From Macrosoma leucophasiata (lineage: Eukaryota > Arthropoda > Insecta > Lepidoptera > Hedylidae), in contig JAWQUS010000017.1 in the NCBI GenBank assembly GCA_036365455.1, forward strand, positions 1,426,001 to 1,490,000: 64,000 nucleotides of DNA, given 5' to 3'. Below the pieces are notes generated by a model. That model made no database searches. It saw nothing but the letters and a program-made list of their open reading frames with translations, and was not told where the DNA came from. Below are positions 51,182 to 61,179 of this stretch, in pieces. The position numbers and the translations under genes are program-made. Numbering within the stretch: position 1 is the stretch's first letter; every line of letters starts with the position of its first letter.

Positions 51182-51664
51182 GAAGTTTGATGATGAGGAT
51201 GGATGTACGTATGTACCTAAGTGTAGAAGGAAGAAGGGTGTGTGCATGTGTGTGTTATTACTCTTTCACGCCTAAATGTAATACAGAGATTTTTAAGAAT
51301 TTGAAAAGGATAGGTATAGATTTTTTATCGCATATTTCTATGTTGGCAAAACAAATTTGGATAATTAGGTTTTAGTTTTAAATTATAGGAATAAAATACT
51401 TAATTAAGTTAATGTAAAAATTCTATAATTATAATCAATTACGTACATATATTTTTTTACACACTCATTGTTTATTTTAGCATTATTTTCAATTAACAAG
51501 TAGGTAAAAAATATCGATATATCAATCGATATTTTATAATTCAGTATAATAAGCAGTTTGTGGCGAGCTGTTGGTGAGTAGCGACACCACCGCCGACCAT
51601 CATCTCGAGTTCCTCCGAGATATGTTCCTCTACGTGTTGCCTGACAATGACAAAGATCCGGGGT

Positions 51665-51838
51665 TCAAATTTGTAATTTCCGGCACAGAGGCATAACACC
51701 TTAGGCCTCAGGAGTGGTAACGCATCTGCATTTTGACCTTGGTCTTTGTGTCCTATAGACACCCGTCTATAGGCTGCAGTCATCACTTAACATTAATGTG
51801 AACTGCATGCTTGTTGGCCACTTCCAATAAATAAAAAA
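51665..51838 (+). mobile_element. Family A 3' half
   Basis: TTTGTAATTTCCGGCACAGA to CACTTCCAATAAATAAAAAA. Contains a short internal foldback CCTATAGACACCCGTCTATA. Confidence 0.65.
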
Positions 51839-52032
51839 AAGTATACAATAATAAAGTGCCCGCATCCACTAGATGAGTTATATAACCTAATCTAGTTTAG
51901 GCTCCTATCTCATACAATTTATTTGTATTTTTATAATTAAACATTCTTTTAGTATAACTTATAGCTGTATTGGCCCATTGGTGTAATGGCACTGACCTTG
52001 CCTAGTATGCAGTGAGTACAGGGTTCTAAGTA

Positions 52033-52165
52033 GACCAATTGAGAAAGTTGTCCTTTTTTGAAATAGACCAATTGGGAAAGTTGTCCTTTTGGGAAATAGA
52101 CCAGTTGGGAAAGCTGTCCTTTTGGGAAGTAGGCGTATTGAAACTGTTGTTCTATTGACACAGTG
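52033..52165. repeat. 33-bp minisatellite
   Basis: Unit starts at 52033, 52066, 52099 and about 52132 (GACCAATTGGGAAAGTTGTC). The period is 33 bp, i.e. 11 codons. On the minus strand the repeat reads QLVYFPKGQLS-like in an open frame of about 85 codons that I regard as incidental. Confidence 0.8.
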
Positions 52166-52502
52166 GATGAAATGGCACAGTTGTCCTGATGGTCCAAAAG
52201 GCCCACGACCAGTCTTGAGGAAATAAATGTGTCGTTGGTGTCTCAAAAAGCATAACGGGATGAAAAATCTAAAATAAAGATATACTTTTTTATAATGCAT
52301 TTAATAATATTTATAATGGGGTATATGTTTTTCTGTTCTTTTCAGTAGTGACTGCATATTGGAATGCTGCAAAGTTAATGACTTAGATTATGTTTTAACG
52401 AATACATTTTTCTTTTTATCTATTTATTGGAAGGAAGGAATTGAATTTAAGGAATTACAGTTATTACACAATTACATTACCTAATGCGCTTACGCCCTAG
52501 AG

Positions 52503-52687
52503 CATTGATTCCCAAAGTGATCCAGGTGGATCCCCTGGGGTCCATGGGTGACTCGTACGGGGTCTACGTAGGCGTGAATAAATATTGAAAATATGGCAAT
52601 GTGATGTAAATGTAGCAAAGAGGGGTCCACCGAAACCAGAAAAAAAAAAAAAAAAAGGTGTCTACAAAAATAGTTTGAGAATCTCTG
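52503..52687. mobile_element. hAT-like MITE, copy 2, with perfect 8-bp TSD
   Basis: 185 bp with ends CATTGATTCCCAAAGTG and complement CAGAGATTCTCAAACTAT. The 8-bp duplication CCCTAGAG is exact (52495-52502, 52688-52695). Only 79 bp separate it from exon 8. Confidence 0.88.
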
Positions 52688-52766
52688 CCCTAGAGCTTCA
52701 GTCCTGAAGCTCTACAATAAATTAAAGCTACTCATCTTGTATAATAAACTGTGTTCCTATCACCAG

Positions 52767-52900
52767 ATATTCAGTTCAAATGGGGCCAAAGAAGACCTCC
52801 GGAGTCGGTGTGCAGCGCCGAGTGTGAGTTGGGTCAAGCCAAACAGTACGTGGAGGGAGAGAGCTGTTGCTGGCATTGCTTCAATTGCACTCAGTATGAG
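52767..52900 (+). CDS. mtt: Exon: mGluR cysteine-rich domain, first part
   Basis: The acceptor CACCAG ends at 52766 and the donor GTAAGT begins at 52901. It enters in phase 1 (finishing Asp) and leaves in phase 0, 44 codons: IQFKWGQRRPPESVCSAECE, LGQAKQYVEGESCCWHCFNC, TQYE. PESVCS-EC, GE-CCWHC--C is the mGluR linker signature. Six of the nine linker cysteines are here. Family knowledge: this domain passes ligand-induced closure to the membrane helices and carries the cysteine bonded to lobe 2. Confidence 0.96.
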
Positions 52901-52926
52901 GTAAGTAATTTATTGACAGAGAATAT

Positions 52927-53140
52927 GTAATAATACTACGTATAGAATGGACACTTCGACGTCCCGCCCGATTTCCCCGGATCACCCAACCTCCTCCCCT
53001 CTTATGGGCGACGACGGTTGGTATTTTCTACGTGCTACGCACACAGGTGCACGTGTAAATACACGTCACTGATTGATGTCTGTGTAGTAGAGACCAAATT
53101 TTAAGCGTTTGTATGGAATTTTGGGGGAGTGTCCGCGGTG
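52927..53140 (+). mobile_element. Family N element, copy 2
   Basis: TACGTATAGAATGGACACTT, CGACGTCCCGCCCGATTTCC, GTGTAAATACACGTCACTGA, ending GGGGGAGTGTCCGCGGTG. Inverted relative to 34460-34670. Confidence 0.65.
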
Positions 53141-53149
53141 TGCGATTGA

Positions 53150-53455
53150 CATAGAGCAACACGGGACTCCCCACCAGCCTACCGGAGGGGAGTACCCGTA
53201 GCGTTTATTACCGATACAAAACAGTCTGTCATTTATTGCGGCGGGGAATTCGTGTGATACACTCACGCACATAACAAAAATCCTCTATTACTACGAAACT
53301 CACACCTCGACTTTAACAAAATACATAAACAATTTCACGCACACATTTAAACATCTCGGCCCAATTGGGCTTGTTCTTTGACAGAGGGGAAAGCTTGCAT
53401 ATATATGGCTACTCCCCTCCAGTCCGCTGCGGCCGGTGGCCCGTGTTGCTCTATG
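53150..53455. mobile_element. MITE family M, full length, copy 2
   Basis: 306 bp with inverted ends CATAGAGCAACACGG and GTGTTGCTCTATG. Flanks GCGATTGA (53142-53149) and ACTATTGA (53456-53463) agree at 6 of 8 positions, an aged target duplication. It sits at the end of the family N copy. Confidence 0.85.
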
Positions 53456-53689
53456 ACTATTGAAGATTTTACACACCATTGTTATGGTAGAACGTTATAG
53501 TCTCCATTATTTTGTTACCCTACCACCTCTACCCACTACATTCTAGTAAATAAATGATTTATTTATGAAAAAGATAGAATAGTTTTTTTTGTGACAACCT
53601 TTTTCATCTGCAATCAGCTATTCAGCCATAATCAGATTTTGGGCCTGATTTGTGTTTGTTTTTCATTATTTTTTTCGCGAAACACATGG

Positions 53690-53930
53690 TATTCATTTGT
53701 TTATTCATTTTAAGAAAAACGGAAAGTATAACTTGACTTCAGGCGGGGTCCGCCTGAAGTCAAGTTTTTCTCCCCGCTCCGGATCTCTAGTCCAGCCGCT
53801 CTCCCAACTGAGCTACCGAAGTCAATACCTGATTGTCAAATTTTTCCTTCACATTCATTGCATTACCTTGGAGTGGCAGGAGCGACATCTATTGCTGACA
53901 ATGCTAGTTAGGCAACAAACTTTTTAATTA
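53690..53930 (-). repeat. Family B copy with acceptor-stem palindrome
   Basis: The complement reads the B head GTTGCCTAACTAGCATTGTC, GACTTCGGTAGCTCAGTTGG and GAGAGCGGCTGGACTAGAGA. The T-arm is replaced by a perfect 16-bp hairpin at 53731-53765 (ACTTGACTTCAGGCGG, loop GGT, complement). Confidence 0.7.
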
Positions 53931-53937
53931 ATTAAAT

Positions 53938-54125
53938 ACTAGCGACCTGCCCCGGCTTCACACGGATGCAATTTTACCTACATTACTCGTACTTCTGTCA
54001 TAATAAATAGTCTATAGCACTCCTGAAAAGTGTAGCTTTCTTATTGTGAAAGAATTTTCATGATCGGTTCAGTATTTCCGAAGATAAGCAAACCAAAACA
54101 AAAACGTTTTAATTAACAGATACAG
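53938..54125 (+). repeat. Lepidopteran repeat (ACTAGCGACCTGCCCC type)
   Basis: TACTAGCGACCTGCCCCGGC, AATAGTCTATAGCACTCCTG, TTTCATGATCGGTTCAGTAT. Confidence 0.65.
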
Positions 54126-54414
54126 CCACTGAGCGATCGCTCCGAATGAAGCTCATTAGATACACGAAAAAAAATAAAAACATAAAATTATGGAAAAGGC
54201 GTGTACACGTTCAATCCATATATTTGCGCAAGTATTATAAACGTTCGGGGTTAAACCTCACAGCTATAACCAAACATAGGGTAGATCCATAAAATTTAAA
54301 TACCAAAATAATATAAAGAAATGTTTACGATGCGCCACTTTTATCATACGGAACACGACAACTCAAACTATCATAAAAAAACCATTTCACATTCTAGTAA
54401 ATCAAATACGTAGT

Positions 54415-54595
54415 CAACAATATACAATATGGGGTTCTTCAAAACTGACTTTAAAAGAGTCCTATAGGGCTGACTCGCAGCGCGTTGGCATCTCCGCTGA
54501 TGTTGTAATTGTTCATAGGCGACGGTAACCACTTTCCATCAGGGGGCCCGTCTGCTTGTCTGTCAATCCTTTAACATAAAAAAACAATATACAAC
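54415..54595 (+). mobile_element. LINE-L 3' terminal fragment
   Basis: ATATGGGGTTCTTCAAAACT, GCAGCGCGTTGGCATCTCCG, GGCGACGGTAACCACTTTCC, ACATAAAAAA. Confidence 0.7.
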
Positions 54596-54679
54596 GCCGC
54601 GAAATCTCATAATTAGATAACAGTTTTTAGTAATTGTAGGTACTATTTATATTTCGCCATAACACATGCGAGTGAACTT

Positions 54680-54839
54680 AAGAAATTAAAAAAAAAAACG
54701 GAACTAAAAATTTGACTTCGGGCAGAACTCGAACCTGCGACCTCAAGATAAGTATGACCGCTGGACTGGTTATCCTGAGGTCGCAGGTTCGATTTCTGCC
54801 CAAAGTCAAATTTTTCTTTCCGTTTTTTCTTTAATTTCT
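54680..54839. repeat. tRNA-derived B2 foldback, ~70-bp arms
   Basis: The minus-strand half (54680-54750) and plus-strand half (54771-54839) are inverted copies. They carry the T-arm (GCAGGTTCGATTTCTGC), tail and poly-T, with a 20-bp loop AGTATGACCGCTGGACTGGT. Confidence 0.8.
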
Positions 54840-55424
54840 AAAGTTTTTAGTAAGTTGTTAGTGCCGCCTCGAGACAAGCCGCCTATATGAATCCAAACTA
54901 AAAAGAAATATAGACCTTATCGTTCACTTCACCGAGAAAATGGCTCCGTATGAATATCTGAAATCATACGTATCTACCAATTAAATGTCACTGCACATTT
55001 TTAAAGTCACTATCAATATAATTTTACTCAGATCACCGGTCATAACTCATACGTCTAGTGCCTTCTTAATCACCAGAATTTGGCAGAATTACCCAAATTG
55101 AGGTAGAAGCCATAGTATAAAGAAGAAGTCTAAGCTTACAGAACAAAATACATTATTCACTCTAATGGAAAAAGATATCGTAACAGTTTATTTTCTAGAC
55201 TCGATATTTGTAAATGCGATAATTTAAAACCACTTAGAGCCTAATTCAATATAGATTGTCGAAACGACCGCGATGCTAGGCGAACCTAATGGTGGTATGG
55301 ACGAGGATTGCTAGTAAATACGAAAATTCTACAATTTGCTCTGTGTTTTAGTCGAGAAAATATTAAAATTTTAAGTGTGTATTTAGGAAAATAAATTATA
55401 GTGAATAAACATACAAAATCTAAG

Positions 55425-55500
55425 CTTAGTGGTAAAGCGGCTGGACTGGTTCTCCTAAGGTCGCAGGTTCGATTCCTGCCTGAAGTCAAATTTTCAATTT
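55425..55500 (+). repeat. tRNA-like B2 head
   Basis: TTAGTGGTAAAGCGGCTGGA, CAGGTTCGATTCCTGCCTGA, AGTCAAATTTTC. It is joined directly to the tail of the following SINE C. Confidence 0.6.
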
Positions 55501-55820
55501 TTTTTACGTAACGTTAGTTTACGCCTGTAATGGGTCCCGAATGGGTAGGTGGTAGGCAGAGGTAAATGCATGCATTCAATCATACATGCAAACACCCACG
55601 TTTATCCGGTTAAGTTTTGGCCCATGTAACAGGTGGCGTGCCTATTGACATCGTCGAACACATTACCAAACTTCGAGGTACTGGGCAACTTCCAAAAATG
55701 GAAAAATCCCAATGGAACTAGAGATAAAGGATTTTACACCGTTATCTCCCGACCCGGGAATCGAACCCAGGACCCTAGCGTAGTAGTAGTGGACCACTAC
55801 CACTAGGCTACCGAGGCATT
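55501..55820 (-). mobile_element. tRNA-derived SINE family C, full length
   Basis: The complement gives the head TCGGTAGCCTAGTGGTAGTG, CTGGGTTCGATTCCCGGG, the body TACCTCGAAGTTTGGTAATG and the tail GTTTGCATGTATGATTGAAT. Confidence 0.78.
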
Positions 55821-55889
55821 TCTCTTTAATTTAAATTCTTCTCTTTAAATTCAATCCATGTGTTATTGCGAAAAATAAAAATATTACAT

Positions 55890-55965
55890 AACTAGCTGTG
55901 CCCGCAACTTCGTTCGCGTGGAATAGTGGCTTTGGGCAGCATTTTTGGATATAACTTTTGGTTAA
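55890..55965 (+). repeat. GCCCGCAACTTCGTTCGCG repeat head
   Basis: ACTAGCTGTGCCCGCAACTT, CGTTCGCGTGGAATAGTGGC, TTTGGGCAGCATTTTTGGAT, directly before the minisatellite. Confidence 0.55.
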
Positions 55966-56380
55966 TGGACGCTGGGCGTCGAGACGCTGGGCGTCGGGTC
56001 GCTTGGCGTCGGGACGTTGCGCGTCGAGACGCTCTACGTCGGGATATTGGGCGTCGGGACGCTGAGCGTCTGAACTTTGGGCGTCGGGACTTTGGGCGTC
56101 GAAACGCTCGACGTCGCGACACTGGACGTCGGGATGCTGGACGTCGGGATGCTGGGCGTCGAGACGCTGGACGTCAGGACGCTGGGCGTCGGGACGCTGG
56201 GCGTCGGGACGCTGGGCGTCGGGACGCTGGGCGTCGGGACTTTGGGCGTCGAAACGCTCGACGTCGCGATACTGGACGTCGGGATGCTGGACGTCGGGAT
56301 GCTGGGCGTCGGGACGCTGGGCGTCGGGACGCTGGGCGTAGGGACGCTGGGCGTCGGGACGCTTTGCGTCGGGATCATAA
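55966..56380. repeat. 15-bp minisatellite with 150-bp higher-order unit
   Basis: About 27 units of GGGACGCTGGGCGTC and variants. A ten-unit block beginning TTTGGGCGTCGAAACGCTCG recurs exactly 150 bp later (56091 and 56241). Because 15 is divisible by 3, frames on both strands stay open (for example RPDAQ repeats on -, GRRDA repeats on +, PTPSV repeats on -). I see no promoter, signal peptide or splice context for a protein. Confidence 0.9.
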
Positions 56381-56744
56381 ACACTTTTGGGTAGCTTAAA
56401 AAATCTTCTTTGCATTAATGCTTCTCTGTTCACGATATTAGACGTATGGCGAGCGGGGATACACACAGGCTACTAGGATTGCGAAAAATGTCTAATTATG
56501 TGTTTAAACTCGCATCCATCCTATGCTGAACCGTATTTTCGAAAAGGCCATTTTAAACTTCTATGCATAATATTTTGTATAGAAAATTATTATGATGTTT
56601 TGTATTATAATAAAGTTTCAGTCAATTAGTGCTTTTAAAAGAGAATGAAAGATAAAAGATAGATCTATGCATTATATACGCACTCCATAAGAGCCGGCAA
56701 AAGAGAAAAATTTAATATTAACGTTGTGCATTTTTACCCACTAA

Positions 56745-56850
56745 TGCCACCTACACCACCACCACCATCACTATCATCATAATTACATCCGAAAGACGTC
56801 CATCCGTCTCCGCTGGACGAAGTCTTTCCCGAAGATGCTCCTAAAAATGT
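56745..56850 (-). mobile_element. LINE-J 3' terminal scrap
   Basis: Complement of the RTE-type end: TCCAGCGGAGACGGATGGAC, GTCTTTCGGATG, ATGATGATAGTGATGG. A CCACCACCACCATCA tract precedes it. Confidence 0.5.
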
Positions 56851-56939
56851 TGTGCGTCATAAGGAAAGAATTTGCCATAATTGGCACGCTTGGCATGCTG
56901 AATGGTGATCATAGCGGCGATTTTTTTTTGCTGGGACGC

Positions 56940-57260
56940 TGCTATGCGGTATGCTTAACGTTACTAACAGAGAAAAAACCGACCAAGTGCGAGTCGAACT
57001 CACGCAACAAAATATGTTTACTGTATGCCCCCTTGGACCCCTTAATATTTTCATTTTCTTATTTTTTAGTAATTAATTTTGTCTTTATAGCGGTAACAAA
57101 AATATATAATTTGTGAAAATGTTAGCTTTCTAGGTACCACTACTTATGAGATAGGTACAGCCTGGTGACAGACAGACGGATGGACGGACAGACAGACAGA
57201 CAGACAGCAGAGAATTTGTAATCCATAGGGTCCGTACCTTTTAGGTACGAAACCCGCTAA
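56940..57260 (+). repeat. Dispersed repeat family Y
   Basis: GACCAAGTGCGAGTCGAACT, TTTATAGCGGTAACAAAAAT, GTGAAAATGTTAGCTTTCTA, (GACA)n, AGGGTCCGTACC and GTACGAAACCC, the full order of the family. Confidence 0.75.
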
Positions 57261-57600
57261 AAGATAGAAGATAGATACAGAATAGTTAAAAACATTAGAT
57301 ATGATTCTTTAAATTGTCATTACTTTTTATTTCTGAACCGATTGACACGAAACAAACACTAAATGTTTAGTAAAACTTACCACAATATATTAGTGAAACT
57401 GCAAATCAGATAAGTCATTTTTGAAATTAGCGTGCACAAACACACAGACGAACACACATTTTTCCGGGATAAAAAGTACCCAGTGTTGTGCGCCAAAGGT
57501 TAAAGTATAATTATATCAAGTTTCTTCGTAATCGGACCTTGAGATTTTATGTGATGCTTGAAAAAACAGACAGACAGACAGACAAAAATTTTTTTAAACA

Positions 57601-57763
57601 CATATTTATTACCTGAAATTACTGATGTAGGTGGTTTTAATTGTCGTCGTTTATTATTATTTATTTATTCAAGTATATATTTGCTTATATATTCATACTA
57701 CTGTATTTATTCAATCTTATCTATTTATGTGTATATTTTATTCCTATGTATGAACTATGTTTA

Positions 57764-57816
<53 letters not shown>

Positions 57817-58055
57817 ATATCTTTATGTAATTTGTCTGTAAGCTCCCATTAAGTAATTTGTTTATTATTTTTTTTTATTTTCCTATGATTTCTGTTTCTC
57901 TATGGTTTTTTTATTTTTTTTTTTTTATATTGCACCCCCACAATATGGATCCACTACCACTAGGTCGACTGGTAGAGAATGCCTTATGGCATTAAGTCCG
58001 CCTTATGTACCTAAATGTGCATTAAAGTTTAAATAAATAAATAAATAAATATTTG
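57601..58055 (+). mobile_element. Family H (LINE 3' end)
   Basis: Low-complexity AT and GT tracts are followed by CCACTACCACTAGGTCGACT, GGTAGAGAATGCCTTATGGC and ATTAAGTCCGCCTTATGTAC. It ends in (AAAT)n at 58030-58050. Confidence 0.7.
57763..57820. repeat. (AT)n(GT)n microsatellite
   Basis: About 40 bp of AT dinucleotides followed by GTGTGTGTGTGT, inside family H. Confidence 0.9.
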
Positions 58056-58174
58056 TGTTCGGTATCGATCTATTGACATCCCCTGGTATTTTTTTTTATA
58101 TTTTTAATGTACAGAATTCACACTTCTACAGTTTTATTATAAGTATAGATATAGATATGTATCAATTGTAACAG

Positions 58175-58341
58175 ATCCGGTCACCGTACGTGGAGACAGC
58201 GTGTATGGAGTGTCCGCGTGGCACGCTGCCCGATCCCACGCGCACCCACTGCCGCCCCATCCCGGAGGTGTACCTGCGCCCGGACTCCGCCTGGGCGATA
58301 GGCGCCATGTCCTTCTCCTCCGTCGGTATACTGATCACTGC
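58175..58341 (+). CDS. mtt: Exon: mGluR cysteine-rich domain end and TM1 start
   Basis: The acceptor GTAACAG ends at 58174 and the donor GTAAGT begins at 58342. It enters in phase 0 and leaves in phase 2, with 55 codons: IRSPYVETACMECPRGTLPD, PTRTHCRPIPEVYLRPDSAW, AIGAMSFSSVGILIT plus two bases of the next codon. The last three linker cysteines (AC, EC, HC) are here. PIPEVYLRPDSAWAIG is the mGluR boundary 'IPxxYLxW' before helix 1, and AIGAMSFSSVGILIT begins the helix. It is strongly GC-rich. The rest of the seven-helix domain lies beyond the window. Confidence 0.96.
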
Positions 58342-59299
58342 GTAAGTTACTAGCTGAATTTATTGGGCTTTTGGTCTAATGGTTTAGACTCTTTCAGTAG
58401 GAGAGGTAGTGAACCCTCCGAATAACAGTAGGCCTGTAATAATCATAACATGATTTTTTGCTTAGTACAAAAAACATCACCTGGCAAGGATCAACCCTGC
58501 ACGTTGATCACCCCTATATTTAAGAAAAAGTAAAAAAAAAAAACTTTATTGACCATTTGGGATCAAGCTGGAAGATCAACGAGACGTGGTTTGCTTGTTC
58601 AAAGATTACCATTTATGGCCACTTAACAAACATTTGTAAATTTGAATATTCGTTCAACCATTATCTCGTTCTGGCGTTTAGGCGCCATAAGATGTGGTCT
58701 GCTCTTTCTCTCTCTGTGCGGTGAGAGGACATTTATTTGTCACTTTTTAATATTGCCGTAATATCTATAACTCACCCATCATTTGTCGTCTTAGGTTAAG
58801 CTCCATAATATATTTACAAAATATGATCAAGTTCTGACGCGTTGAATTCAAAGGTTTTACGAATCCAAGCAATGTTTTTCCCAATCAGTCAGTAGAGCTT
58901 AACAGAGTCATAGAAGCTCGAACAGGGCATAACAATCGAGTGCTCGAAATATGTCTCGCTTTGTATCACAAATCGATCTGCCGACTGTTTCGGCTTACAC
59001 TTCCAATGGAGAATTGTTAACCAATCAAAATTTAATTATTCCAACTCTTAAATATTAGTTATTTAAGCTTTATTTATTAAGACACCAAGAGAAAAGTCTC
59101 ACGTTATTGCTTCTCCATTAACTTGAGACACTGAACATCGATGTCATTAGTCAGGGAACTATTTATATAGTATTTTTTCTCACGTTCGTAGAGATAACGA
59201 GAAACAGATTCTTAGAAATCATCAAAGATAAAATTTTTGTCTAATGTACGTCGTCCAAGTTAACGAAAAATCTCATGAAATAAAATCTACTCGACTAAA

Positions 59300-59520
59300 C
59301 TAATAACAACTTTTATGCGACTAAATTATTTAACTAAATTACGTAATAATTCAATTGAATTAATAAATCAAGCTCATGTCAATTGGGTCAAAGTGTACCA
59401 TAAACAAAATATTGCAACCGATTTGAAAAACTCTTTCTTTTTGAAGCCGGTTGAAAAATCTACAGTTTCGGCAATTTTGCAACATCAAAATTCCGGCGCT
59501 GGCAGAATTTCACCGTAGGC
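59300..59520 (+). repeat. Family X-like repeat, decayed
   Basis: GGGTCAAAGTGTACCATAAA, TCTTTTTGAAGCCGGTTGAA. A short open frame here shows no domain. Confidence 0.35.
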
Positions 59521-59814
59521 ATCGGCCAGTTACGTTTTATGGCATAACAACCGGGAAATTGAGCAGATCAAGTGAACCTCTCTTGGATACGTACTCATAC
59601 GTCGACGTGTCGACTAGTTCGGGCAACACTTTCACTGGAAAACTACGGACCAATCTATTTTTATAGGATGTTGTAAGGCTACTTCAGATTAGTGTTATGT
59701 GCTTTAGGGTTGCAGCGTGGAGAAACGAAACCCTTTTAGGAATTTGTATTTTAGTTTTAATTACGAAGCTACAATCGATCTTCGTAATCCTACTAATATC
59801 ATAAATGCGAAATT

Positions 59815-60165
59815 GTTTTATATTATTTCGCATTAACACATTCTTGTGAAATATATTTTATTTTTAAAGAAAAATGGAAAGAAAAATTTGACTTCAGGCG
59901 AGACTCGAACTCGCGGCCTACTGGGAATCTAGTCCAGCCGCTCTTCCAATTGAGCTACTGAAGTCCTGCCCGATTTGTCAAATCTTTCCTTCACATCTAT
60001 TGCATTGCTTTATGGTAGCAGCAGCGCCATCTATTGCCAACTATCGGGCAGGACTTCAGTAGCTCAATTGGAAGAGCGGCTGGACGATATTCCCAGTAGG
60101 CCGCGAGTTCGAGTCTCGCCTGAAGTCAAATTTTCCTTTCCATTTTTCTTTAAAAATGAAATATA
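59815..60165. repeat. Family B head-to-head inverted pair
   Basis: A minus-strand unit with core 59891-59964 and a plus-strand unit with core 60053-60126 share the upstream side, only about 90 bp apart. Both cores keep ACTTCAG/CTGAAGT stems and both promoter-like boxes. Confidence 0.8.
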
Positions 60166-60419
60166 AATGCGAAAGTTTATGAGTATGGATATTTGTTACT
60201 CTTTCACAAAAAAATACTGGTCGGATGTCGATTAAACTTTACAGTAATATAGGTTGTACATTGGAATATCATAATAGGCTACAATTTGTAATGATTAAAA
60301 GTATACGTGGGAGAAGTTGCGAGCAAAACCTAGTCGTTCATAGTATTCATAAAATTGTTTGTGAATTATATACATAATTCGTAATTTATTAACGCTGAAT
60401 GGTAATGAGCTATGGCTGC

Positions 60420-60490
60420 TGGTTTTTTTATGTCTATAGGCTGCAATCATCACTTAACATCAATGTGAACTGCACGCTTCACTTTGCCAA
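60420..60490 (+). mobile_element. Family A 3' scrap
   Basis: GTCTATAGGCTGCAATCATC, ACATCAATGTGAACTGCACG. Confidence 0.55.
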
Positions 60491-60829
60491 CTTCATTAGG
60501 TACCTAAAAAATAAAATATCTTTTTGGTGCGTACAGCGTTTTTTTGAAGTCTGGTGCAGCGCGGTTGTCCATCCATTGATAAACGGCGAGCCTCGATTCG
60601 ATTTTCATGATTAAGAGCACCACACAAAACGAAACCTTTAGTCGAAAAATATTTCGCACTTGTCCTCTTTTCAGTTTATTTACAACTATCGTAAAATGTC
60701 TGCAGTTTTTTTATACGACAGCAATAAAATTTGCCGGACAGACAATGATGATGGTCTTCTACATTTTGTTACTATGTGTGATATCATGTTACCTGCACTA
60801 GATTTAAGGCGTATTTTTACAATTTACTT

Positions 60830-61096
60830 TACTGGTGGTAGAGCTCCACGTAATATAGGTTTAGTTTAGGAATGACATATACTTTCCGCTAAATGCTAAT
60901 GTTCAGCACTATCGTGTTCCGGTCAGGTGGTAATGTACGGCCCTGTAATTGCCGGCACAGAGGCATAACACCTTAGGCCTCAGGAGTGGCAACGCATCTG
61001 CATTTTGATCTCTTGTGTTAGTGTCTTTAGGCTGCAGTCATCACTTAACATCAATGTGAACTACATGCTTATTTGCCACTTATATGACATAAAAAA
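60830..61096 (+). mobile_element. SINE-like family A copy
   Basis: TTACTGGTGGTAGAGCTCCA with a deletion, then GTTCAGCACTATCGTGTTCC to ATATGACATAAAAAAAA. Confidence 0.72.
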
Positions 61097-61179
61097 AATG
61101 AAGTAACAGAGTTCTGGAATGGTGACCGGGTACCGGAAGACGAAGCAAGCCCTCCATGAGTAATCGCTGGATGAGAGTT

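Larger units (their letters stand above)
48144..52766 (+). other. Intron 7 (4.6 kb), phase 1
   Basis: Donor GATG|GTATAG, acceptor CACCAG. 48144-48375, 50698-51035, 51182-51660 and 52205-52490 show nothing clear. A weak hairpin with AGACTATTAATATCTAA-like arms lies at 48767-48840. Confidence 0.85.
52901..58174 (+). other. Intron 8 (5.3 kb), phase 0
   Basis: Donor GAG|GTAAGT, acceptor GTAACAG. Nothing clear at 53465-53685, 54126-54414, 54841-55420 and 56400-56740. 57261-57600 is a CR1-like LINE tail (CTGAACCGATTGACACGAAA, then GACAGACAGACAGACAAAAA). Confidence 0.85.
853..58341 (+). other. mtt: mGluR-family (mangetout/mXR-like) receptor gene, internal part
   Basis: This is the coding span of one class C GPCR gene that starts before and ends after the window. 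Nine exons join in a single frame (1444 nt) with GT/AG introns whose phases are 0,0,1,1,2,1,1,0,2. Family knowledge: mGluRs are plasma-membrane dimers with an extracellular bilobed ligand-binding domain, a nine-cysteine linker and a seven-helix G-protein-coupling domain. The encoded part runs from ligand-binding lobe 1 through the cysteine-rich domain into helix 1. Motifs seen in order are NLLRLFKIPQ, STSPELSNK, GSDGWSAR, NPWFVEFW, FVSDAVMAFAYA, GDGPARYNI, CCWHCFNC and CRPIPEVYLRP. The subtype call (insect mXR rather than mGluRA) rests on Gln in place of K409 and on my memory of Drosophila mtt. The family call is much safer than the symbol. Confidence 0.9.

Noticed and set aside
55831..56466. 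211-codon minus-strand open frame as a repeat protein gene
   Set aside because: The openness is explained by a 15-bp (five-codon) minisatellite. Other frames on both strands are open too, and nothing upstream looks like a gene start.
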